Below, one piece after another: positions 1 through 5,116 of a stretch of 6,924 nt of DNA; position 1 is the stretch's first letter, and each line of letters begins with the position of its first letter. The stretch lies in the NCBI GenBank assembly GCA_903944755.1, contig CAJATB010000191.1:1-6924 (forward strand). Reading direction: 5' to 3'. A model generated the notes under the pieces. The model saw only the letters and a list, made by a program, of their open reading frames with translations, was not told the DNA's origin and ran no database searches. The translations under genes and the position numbers were made by a program. The stretch is from an uncultured Bacteroidota bacterium. GTDB taxonomy: Bacteria; Bacteroidota; Bacteroidia; Chitinophagales; Chitinophagaceae.

Positions 1-81
1 AGCTGTATACATTAAGTTAATGGCTAACTTCTGAAATTCATTTCTGAAATTGGATTGTTGTATTTCTTTTTCGATGTCCAT
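1..81 (-). CDS. MarR-type transcriptional regulator, N-terminal fragment (cut by window edge)
   Basis: The ATG is at 79-81 on the minus strand, and 27 codons run without a stop to base 1, so only the N-terminus is present. The peptide begins MDIEKEIQQSNFRNEF and continues with QKLAINLMYTA. This resembles the first helix of short MarR-family winged-helix regulators common in Bacteroidota, whose N-termini often read like IEK-x-I-x-Q-x-x-FRNE-x-QKA and lead into the dimerisation helix. The DNA-binding part is outside the window, so the family call rests on N-terminal resemblance recalled from related proteins. It starts 19 bases after the stop of the VanZ-like gene, on the same strand, and is probably co-transcribed with it and gcvH. 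No clear Shine-Dalgarno sequence precedes it, as is usual in this phylum. Its targets cannot be told from this fragment. Confidence 0.6.
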   Translation of the reverse strand, partial: MDIEKEIQQSNFRNEFQKLAINLMYTA

Positions 82-100
82 TATAAATGATACGCTTTAA

Positions 101-478
101 TTAATTATATTTTCTTCTTATATAGTTGAAAATAGGTAACGCTAACATTGCCCCAATTGCGTCTGCTAGCATATCTGAAACTTCAAACCCGCGAGAAGGA
201 ACATAATATTTCTGATAGTACTCCATCCCAATGCCATACAAAATACAGAAAATTAAAACTAAAGCTTTTGCACTTGTTGTTTTTAATGATTTTGCTGCCG
301 ATTGCTCAAAATAGAAGAAAAATGACATTGCTAGCGAACCAAATAAAATTACATGAACAATTTTATCCACTGGCACATTTTTAAACCATTTTGGGCTTGT
401 TGAAAAATCACTACTCGCCATACTCAGTAGTATAAAAATGAGCAGTAATTCTCCTATCACCCAAAGCAAAGCTTTCAT
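101..478 (-). CDS. VanZ-like family small membrane protein
   Basis: A 125-residue integral membrane protein with about four hydrophobic segments (roughly residues 4-21, 40-57, 69-85 and 103-120) and a basic C-terminal end (RRKYN). It carries the conserved polar residues of VanZ-like proteins: a D38-K39-x-x-H42 motif at the start of helix 2, E86 and Q89 at the end of helix 3, then R96, D102, D106 and G109 leading into helix 4. The founding VanZ gives low-level teicoplanin resistance, but most chromosomal members of the family have no defined role, so no resistance function should be assumed. The length is typical of the short, single-domain members in Bacteroidota. The gene starts 14 bases after the gcvH stop and is followed after 19 bases by the MarR-type gene, which suggests one operon. 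I see no functional link between this protein and glycine cleavage. Confidence 0.85.
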   Translation of the reverse strand: MKALLWVIGELLLIFILLSMASSDFSTSPKWFKNVPVDKIVHVILFGSLAMSFFFYFEQSAAKSLKTTSAKALVLIFCILYGIGMEYYQKYYVPSRGFEVSDMLADAIGAMLALPIFNYIRRKYN

Positions 479-492
479 TTGTATTAGTAAGC

Positions 493-870
493 TTAGTGAA
501 CCAATTTGGCATAAGCCTCACTAGTCAATAAATTTTCAAATTCAGCAGGATTAGTTACAGTCACTTTTACCATCCAGCCAGCACCGTAAGCATCGGTATT
601 TACTAATTCAGGTTGTGCAGTTAATGCCGGATTTACTTCAGTAACAGTACCTGCTAATGGCAAGAATAAATCACTTACTGTTTTAACAGCTTCTACGGTA
701 CCAAATACAGCTTCGGCTTCAAGCGCTTTTCCTACAGTATTAATATCAATATATACAATATCACCCAGCTCGCCTTGAGCAAAGTCGGTAATGCCAATGG
801 TGGCAGTATTACCTTCTAATTTAATCCATTCGTGGTCTTTTGTGTAGCGTAAGTCTGCTGGGAATTGCAT
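493..870 (-). CDS. gcvH: Glycine cleavage system H protein
   Basis: H protein is the lipoyl-carrying shuttle of the glycine cleavage system. Its lipoyl arm takes the methylamine group from the P protein (glycine decarboxylase), presents it to the T protein, and is re-oxidised by the L protein, all in the cytoplasm. The 125-residue length is normal for the family. Visible hallmarks are the N-terminal YTKDHEW segment (residues 10-16), the GITDFAQGELGDIVY strand (26-40), and the lipoylation hairpin GTVEAVKTVSDL, in which K63 is the expected lipoyl lysine. The C-terminal half has the usual PLAGTVTEVN and GAGWMVKV segments. Genes for P, T and L are not in the window, so the system is dispersed here, as is common in Bacteroidota. 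The gene lies 55 bases downstream of the 926-1273 gene and is followed closely by the VanZ-like gene. Confidence 0.97.
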   Translation of the reverse strand: MQFPADLRYTKDHEWIKLEGNTATIGITDFAQGELGDIVYIDINTVGKALEAEAVFGTVEAVKTVSDLFLPLAGTVTEVNPALTAQPELVNTDAYGAGWMVKVTVTNPAEFENLLTSEAYAKLVH

Positions 871-890
871 AGGTTAAAATTTAATTATTA

Positions 891-898
891 CAAATATT
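891..898 (-). promoter_or_regulatory. Possible -7 promoter element for gcvH
   Basis: On the minus strand this reads AATATTTG, one mismatch from the Bacteroidota -7 consensus TAnnTTTG, ending 20 bases before the gcvH ATG. I see no convincing -33 element. It is a weak candidate in AT-rich DNA. gcvH could also be read from the upstream gene's promoter. Confidence 0.25.
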
Positions 899-925
899 CA
901 TAAAAATCACTAAAAAAACAATGAG

Positions 926-1273
926 CTAGAAACTAATGTTTTCAAAATAAAGCAAAATGTGATCCTTTAAAAACGCTTCTTGCTCGATTAAGTTCATTGT
1001 AGGGGTATTTTTGATTTGCTTAAAATGGGGCCAGCCCTCCTCGTCCTTACCCTCTGAAATATAATACCCACTTGAAGAAAGTATACTACAAATGGCCACG
1101 TGCATCAAATCCTGTTTTTGCTCCTTGCTTATTTTTTCTCTAATAAATCCAGTTTCCTGCAATCCTATTAAAAACAGGACTGCCTCGACATCGGGCTTTT
1201 TACCAAATTTGTCTACTAATTTTTGTTCTAATGCCCACCACCTGGTTTGGAAATCGTCTGCTATTGTTGCCAT
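926..1273 (-). CDS. Conserved protein of unknown function (115 aa)
   Basis: I do not recognise a named family. The protein is 115 residues, soluble-looking, with no signal peptide or membrane span. It opens with a Trp-rich helix (RWWALEQKLVDKFG, residues 11-24), then a hydrophobic helix VEAVLFLIGLQETGF (29-43), a KEQKQDLMHVAICSIL helix (50-65), a GYY turn, and an acidic D-E-E-G-W-P-H-F segment (77-84). The clustered invariant-looking residues (GLQE, KQDLMH, GWPHF) give the impression of a compact helical protein conserved within Bacteroidota, but this is an impression, not a search result. The start is supported by an AAGGA sequence four bases before the ATG, which is better than for most genes here. 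It is transcribed divergently from serS across 88 bases and may be read through into gcvH. No function is proposed. Confidence 0.75.
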   Translation of the reverse strand: MATIADDFQTRWWALEQKLVDKFGKKPDVEAVLFLIGLQETGFIREKISKEQKQDLMHVAICSILSSSGYYISEGKDEEGWPHFKQIKNTPTMNLIEQEAFLKDHILLYFENISF

Positions 1274-1298
1274 ATCTTCCTTTTATCAATTTATGCTG

Positions 1299-1306
1299 TA
1301 AAGGTA
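1299..1306 (-). promoter_or_regulatory. Possible -7 element for the 926-1273 gene
   Basis: The minus-strand reading is TACCTTTA, one base off TAnnTTTG, 25 bases upstream of the ATG at 1273. Together with the serS element at 1339-1346 it would make a compact divergent promoter pair. No clear -33 element is visible, so confidence is low. Confidence 0.3.
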
Positions 1307-1338
1307 AGGGATATCTAGGCTTGGTAGGTTGGTTTGAT

Positions 1339-1346
1339 TATCTTTG
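1339..1346 (+). promoter_or_regulatory. -7 promoter element of serS (TAnnTTTG type)
   Basis: The sequence TATCTTTG matches the Bacteroidota primary-sigma -7 consensus TAnnTTTG exactly and lies 15 bases before the serS ATG at 1362. The transcript would then start around 1350 and carry a very short leader of about 10-12 bases. A TTG at 1321-1323 is the nearest -33-like triplet, but its spacing of 15 bases is shorter than usual. Confidence 0.5.
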
Positions 1347-1361
1347 CCCAAATTCGAAAAC

Positions 1362-2633
1362 ATGTTACAAGTTAATTTTTTACGCCAAAACCGAGACTTA
1401 GCTAAGCAAAAACTAGCTGTCAAGCATTTTTCTAATGTGGACTTGGTGGACGAAGTAATCGCACTTGATGATGAAAGAAAGCAATTGCAAGCAGCTTTTG
1501 ACGAAACACAAGCGAAGGTGAATGCTGCTTCTAAGGAAATAGGTGGGTTGATGGCAAAGGGGGAGAAAGACCATGCCGAGGCGCTTAAAACGAACGTTGC
1601 GGATTGGAAGAAATTGCTTGAGCCCTTAAAAGAGCAAATGGCAGAAGTAGAAGCTACTTTATTAAAGACCATCGTTCAATTTCCCAATTTGCCGCACGAC
1701 ATGGTGCCAATAGGAAAAACACCTGAAGAAAATGAAGTAGTGAAGGAAGCAGGAGCTACCCAGCAATTACCTGCAGGCGCTTTACCTCATTGGGATTTGA
1801 TTAAAAAATACAATTTGGTCGATTTTGAAACTGGCGCTAAAATTACGGGCAGTGGATTTCCTTTATATATTGGTAAGGGTGCAAAGTTTCAACGCGTATT
1901 GACGCAATATTTTTTAGATTTTAATACAGCGGCTGGTTATACTGAATACCTTCCGCCATTTATGGTGAACGCGGCGTCTGCATTTGCAACAGGCCAATTA
2001 CCCGATAAGGAAGGGCAAATGTACCATGCGACCGAGGATGATTTTTATTTAATTCCAACCGCTGAAGTACCTGTAACCAATGTGTTTCGCGATGTGGTAT
2101 TAAAGGATACCGATTTGCCCATTCAAATGACCGCCTATTCTCCTTGTTTTAGAAGAGAAGCAGGAAGTTTTGGTAAAGACGTGCGTGGTTTAAATAGAGT
2201 GCATCAATTTGAGAAAGTTGAAATTATCCAAATTGTACATCCTGATAAAAGCGATGAAGTATTGAACGAAATGGTTGCACATGTTGAAAATTTATTAATT
2301 AGTTTGGGCTTACAATATAGAATTTTAAGACTTTGTGGTGGAGATATGGGTTTTGCTTCCGCAATCACTTATGATTTTGAAGTGTATAGCGCGGCACAAG
2401 AAAGATGGCTAGAAGTAAGTAGCGTAAGTAACTTTCAAGCGTACCAAACGTACAGAATGAAATGTCGTTTTAAGGATGCAGAGGGTAAAATTCAATTTGC
2501 ACATTCATTGAACGGAAGTTCATTAGCATTGCCAAGAATTTATGCAGCTATTGTAGAAAACTACCAAACCGAAAATGGTATTGCCTTACCTAAGGTGTTA
2601 CAACCTTATTTTGGAACTACCGACTTAGTGTAA
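1362..2633 (+). CDS. serS: Seryl-tRNA synthetase
   Basis: This class II aminoacyl-tRNA synthetase charges tRNA-Ser (and tRNA-Sec where present) with serine using ATP, as a cytoplasmic homodimer. The 423-residue length is normal. Residues 1-105 form the N-terminal tRNA-binding arm, with a long charged antiparallel coiled coil from about 30 to 105. The catalytic core follows: TAEVPVTN (233-240), whose T and E contact serine; motif 2 with FRREAGSFGKDVRG (263-276), whose first Arg binds ATP; and motif 3 as NGSSLALPR (384-392) ending in the conserved Arg. The usual NGSGLA glycine is a serine here. I chose the ATG at 1362 because the product then begins MLQVNFLRQNRD, like other family members. A longer reading from TTG at 1344 would add six residues and start inside the -7 element. 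The gene is monocistronic, with a terminator 34 bases after its stop. Confidence 0.97.
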   Translation: MLQVNFLRQNRDLAKQKLAVKHFSNVDLVDEVIALDDERKQLQAAFDETQAKVNAASKEIGGLMAKGEKDHAEALKTNVADWKKLLEPLKEQMAEVEATLLKTIVQFPNLPHDMVPIGKTPEENEVVKEAGATQQLPAGALPHWDLIKKYNLVDFETGAKITGSGFPLYIGKGAKFQRVLTQYFLDFNTAAGYTEYLPPFMVNAASAFATGQLPDKEGQMYHATEDDFYLIPTAEVPVTNVFRDVVLKDTDLPIQMTAYSPCFRREAGSFGKDVRGLNRVHQFEKVEIIQIVHPDKSDEVLNEMVAHVENLLISLGLQYRILRLCGGDMGFASAITYDFEVYSAAQERWLEVSSVSNFQAYQTYRMKCRFKDAEGKIQFAHSLNGSSLALPRIYAAIVENYQTENGIALPKVLQPYFGTTDLV

Positions 2634-2666
2634 TAATTTATTAGCTTCGTAAAAGGAGCAGTATGC

Positions 2667-2697
2667 AAAAGGTCCCGACTTGTCGGGACCTTTTTAT
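2667..2697 (+). terminator. Rho-independent terminator of serS, possibly bidirectional
   Basis: A near-perfect hairpin: GGTCCCGAC (2671-2679) pairs with GTCGGGACC (2682-2690) around a two-base TT gap (effectively a CTTG loop), extended by four A-T pairs from AAAA at 2667-2670. A T-rich run, TTTTTATTTTTT, follows on the plus strand. It sits 34 bases after the serS stop. On the minus strand only four Ts follow the stem, but it lies 53 bases past the stop of the convergent outer-membrane protein gene and could also end that transcript, less efficiently. Confidence 0.9.
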
Positions 2698-2742
2698 TTT
2701 TTCTATTTCGATATTTAACCAAGAAAAATTTAAATGCCGTTT

Positions 2743-3702
2743 TTAAAATTTATTGAAACGAATACCAATTGCGAAGGGGTTAAAATCAAAGCCATAAAGG
2801 TTATTGTCTGCAAATAAATTACTGAATCCATAGGAACCGTATAAACGAACAGCCCCTATACCAAGCTCCCCAATAGCAGCCGTGCGCCAGTCGTTCAAAT
2901 TAAAAGTGCCTCCATTTTTTTGCTTACCCCTTTCCGCACTTATTTGTTTGTTACGTGCTTTAAGTAAGTAGCCAGCACTTAATCCAATGCCCGCGTAAAA
3001 TCCTTTTTTGCTAGTAGGGTTGGGCCTGTAATTTATTTGAACAGGGATGGTTAAATATTTTACGAATAATTTATTTTTTCTAAAATCAATTGACTCGGTA
3101 TTAATATAGGGGTAAGCGTCTCTGAAACTAACACTTTCTTCAAATCGGAAATTAAACATTTCAAAACCTATACCATATTTTAAATTTAGTTTATGTTGGT
3201 ATAAATTAACTCTTTGTTGTACCAACCAAATATTTACATTACTAGATTTTAAGTTATTCAATTTTAAAATATTGGATGCGGGTGGCCCAGGGAATATAGC
3301 GGTATTGTTTTGTGGCAATAGTTGGTTGTTCATGATATAATAACGTGACTCGGAATTATCGATATAATTCGCAAACCCTAAGTCCAAATCAAAAAAGCTA
3401 GTCCTGATATTTTTTAATGGTTTTGCGCGGTTTATTTGGATACGTGTTTTTTTGAAATCACCAACAAATTCACGGTTATTTGTATCTGAAATTTTTATAC
3501 TTGTTTTCCAATTATTATTTTTTTCGGCTACTTTTTTGTTTACTATAATAATACCTCCAATTGTAATGGTGTCGGCACTTATTTTAATATTATTACTATG
3601 AATTATAATAGCATCCTTCTTTGTGCTAATACTTGTATCTTTTTGTGCTTGCCCGAATATACTAATGCATAATGCAAGTATTGGTAAGATTATTTTTTTC
3701 AT
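2743..3702 (-). CDS. Secreted outer-membrane beta-barrel protein of an ECF sigma operon
   Basis: A 319-residue exported protein. Residues 1-19 are a signal peptide: two lysines, the hydrophobic core IILPILALCISIFG, and a likely cleavage after GQA (residue 19). A strand-rich segment follows (about 31-57, including DTITIGGIIIVNKK). From about residue 100 there are alternating aromatic/hydrophobic strands: FFDLDLGFANYI, KLNLKYGIGFEMFNFRFE, KLFVKYLTIPVQINYRP, KGFYAGIGLSAGYLLKAR, GELGIGAVRLYGSYGF, and a final NPFAIGIRFNKF ending in Phe. The YLTIP...KGFYAGIGLSAGYLL pattern is typical of the PorT-like / OMP beta-barrel family (PF13568 style), giving a likely 8- to 10-strand barrel. Such proteins sit in the outer membrane, and most have no known substrate. 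It is the last gene of the sigma / anti-sigma unit, 20 bases after the anti-sigma stop, so it is likely a target of, or a sensor for, that system. Confidence 0.8.
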   Translation of the reverse strand: MKKIILPILALCISIFGQAQKDTSISTKKDAIIIHSNNIKISADTITIGGIIIVNKKVAEKNNNWKTSIKISDTNNREFVGDFKKTRIQINRAKPLKNIRTSFFDLDLGFANYIDNSESRYYIMNNQLLPQNNTAIFPGPPASNILKLNNLKSSNVNIWLVQQRVNLYQHKLNLKYGIGFEMFNFRFEESVSFRDAYPYINTESIDFRKNKLFVKYLTIPVQINYRPNPTSKKGFYAGIGLSAGYLLKARNKQISAERGKQKNGGTFNLNDWRTAAIGELGIGAVRLYGSYGFSNLFADNNLYGFDFNPFAIGIRFNKF

Positions 3703-3722
3703 GTTTGTATTATTTTTCTTTA

Positions 3723-4562
3723 TTAGTTTTTATTTCTTTTAAATAAGGACCCTACTTTTCGGGTAATGCCCCTAAACTTGTCTGCATCAACTTCAAAGCT
3801 AGCAATGAAAATAACCCTGTCGTTATCATCGGTATCAATTTCGTTGTATTCTATTGCTTGTTCATTTACTAAATCTTGTTGACTGTTTATTGCAGCATCC
3901 ATGGCAGTAGCATCTGACATACTTATGGTAATAGGAGCACTTGTATAGTTCTCATGCGCTATCACTTCAGAGTACACTACATCCATTCTCGCTTTTTCAG
4001 TTAAATCAGTTTCGGGGGCAATTCTATTATTTACGTTACTACTTGAACTTGCATTTTCTCTTATTGCTGTACCCAGCTGAGTTATTTTTTTTATACTCGG
4101 CGTTTCTTTTATTAGTATGCTTCCTTCTTCCTTGCTTAGGTATGTATGCTCATTTTCTGTCCTTGCTACAGTACCATCTAGTTGCTTAATTACAACTCCT
4201 TTTTTGTATTCGAAATTTTGATACCCAAAAAAGAGTACAAATAAGGCAGCAACCGATACGGCAATTGCATAGTATTGCTTCTTAAAATTAGGCCTTACAA
4301 CAACAGCCTCTTTTCGGTATAAGGATTGCTTAAAACTACTATCTAAAATCGCATCCATTTCATCAAACCTATACAGCAAGGCTTTGTCTTCGTAAATTTC
4401 ATCCGTTACAGTTAATTTAGTTTGTTGTAGCTCGTTAAAAATTGCAGCATATGTCGGATTGGTTAACACAAACGCATCTACTGCTGCTTTTTCGGCTACA
4501 GTTAATTCGTTGTCGATATACAACAGAAAATAATTTTCGTATGTTGATTCGTTAACTTTCAT
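3723..4562 (-). CDS. Membrane-anchored anti-sigma factor-like protein, no zinc motif
   Basis: A 279-residue single-span protein. Residues 1-95 are cytoplasmic and include YFLLYIDNELTVAEKAAVDAF (11-31), which has the layout of anti-sigma domains (a helix, DxEL, then an E/A-rich helix) but without the H-x3-C-x2-C zinc site. The whole protein has no cysteine. One membrane segment lies at about 97-114 (YYAIAVSVAALFVLFFGY). The remaining 165 residues should be periplasmic: a low-complexity acidic, Ser/Asn-rich region (about 166-245), a short strand VIFIASFEV (250-258), and a basic amphipathic tail DKFRGITRKVGSLFKRNKN (261-279). Its ATG directly abuts the sigma gene's TAA, so the two are probably translationally coupled and made in step. 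The role is inferred from position and layout: it would hold the sigma factor at the membrane until an envelope signal releases it. It is not a FecR-type protein. Confidence 0.75.
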   Translation of the reverse strand: MKVNESTYENYFLLYIDNELTVAEKAAVDAFVLTNPTYAAIFNELQQTKLTVTDEIYEDKALLYRFDEMDAILDSSFKQSLYRKEAVVVRPNFKKQYYAIAVSVAALFVLFFGYQNFEYKKGVVIKQLDGTVARTENEHTYLSKEEGSILIKETPSIKKITQLGTAIRENASSSSNVNNRIAPETDLTEKARMDVVYSEVIAHENYTSAPITISMSDATAMDAAINSQQDLVNEQAIEYNEIDTDDNDRVIFIASFEVDADKFRGITRKVGSLFKRNKN

Positions 4563-5051
4563 TTATGCACGCACTTTTTCAAAGTGACTTAATTTAGTTT
4601 TCAATAGTAGCCTTGCCCTATGCAAATACACTTTAACCTGACTTTCCGATAAGTGCATAATTTCTCCAATTTCTTGGTAACTATACCCTTCGTAATCTTT
4701 TAACAGCACTAAACTTTTTTGGGTCGGATTTAATTCATTAATTGCTTGCAGTAAAACCTGTTTTAATTCATGGTTCCCCTGTGTGCTTGAATGATTAACT
4801 TCATCATAGCTATCAGTGGTACTTACTTTTTTCCCCTGACGGATATGGTCTATCATTTGGTGGTAAGCAACAGTAAACAGGTATGACTTTGCCTTTAATG
4901 GGTCCACGCTATTGCGGTTGATCCATAATTTTTCAAAGGCTGTTTGCACTATATCTCGTGCATCCTCGGTATGGCGGATATTTTTTACAATAAACCTGAA
5001 TACTCCATCTGCATTTACATCGACACAATTATTATAATCTTTCTCCGTCAT
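4563..5051 (-). CDS. RNA polymerase ECF (group 4) sigma factor
   Basis: A 162-residue sigma-70 family protein with the minimal two-domain ECF layout. Region 2 spans about residues 14-72, with the core-binding segment DARDIVQTAFEKLWINR (30-46) and the -10-recognition stretch KSYLFTVAYHQMIDHIRQ (55-72). A short polar linker (73-94) leads to region 4 (about 96-153), with the LNPTQKSLVLLKDYEGYSYQEIG segment and a helix-turn-helix at about 124-146 (SYQEIGEIMHLSESQVKVYLHRAR) for the -35 element. The length is slightly short but complete. The ATG at 5051 is preceded immediately by AAAGGA. It is the first gene of the sigma / anti-sigma / barrel operon, with a candidate autoregulated promoter just upstream, and lies 65 bases after mqnC. 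The regulon beyond this operon cannot be seen. The neighbours suggest an envelope signal rather than SusCD-type nutrient sensing. Confidence 0.93.
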   Translation of the reverse strand: MTEKDYNNCVDVNADGVFRFIVKNIRHTEDARDIVQTAFEKLWINRNSVDPLKAKSYLFTVAYHQMIDHIRQGKKVSTTDSYDEVNHSSTQGNHELKQVLLQAINELNPTQKSLVLLKDYEGYSYQEIGEIMHLSESQVKVYLHRARLLLKTKLSHFEKVRA

Positions 5052-5080
5052 TCCTTTTCTTTAGGCTGTTAATTATACTT

Positions 5081-5110
5081 TAAACGCACACCTGCCAGAA
5101 AAGTTACAGG
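5081..5110 (-). promoter_or_regulatory. Candidate autoregulated ECF sigma promoter
   Basis: On the minus strand, CCTGTAACTTTT (-35 side, AAC at 5105-5103) is followed by exactly 16 bases and then CGTTTA (-10 side, 5086-5081). AAC in the -35 element with CGT in the -10 at a 16-base gap is the classical ECF arrangement, as in sigma-W-type promoters. The -10 ends 29 bases before the sigma ATG, which allows a leader of about 20 bases. No TAnnTTTG housekeeping element is present in this gap. A single site in AT-rich DNA is suggestive, not proof. Confidence 0.45.
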
Positions 5111-5116
5111 GATTGG

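Noticed and set aside
29..51. Direct repeat TTCTGAAATT at 29-38 and 42-51
   Set aside because: It lies inside the MarR-type coding region, where NFRNEF and the following Q encode similar codons. The 13-base offset looks like chance in AT-rich coding DNA.
1344..1361. Upstream TTG start for serS that would add six residues
   Set aside because: The TTG is part of the -7 promoter element TATCTTTG, and the ATG at 1362 gives the N-terminus normal for the family.
1286..1672. 128-codon open frame on the minus strand overlapping the serS start
   Set aside because: It is antisense to the serS coiled-coil arm, Ser/Phe-rich without family features, and explained by the codon pattern of serS.
3643..3702. 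Lipoprotein signal with C12 in the barrel protein
   Set aside because: The hydrophobic core continues past C12 (ISIFG) and a normal signal peptidase I site (GQA) follows, so the cysteine is not in a lipobox.
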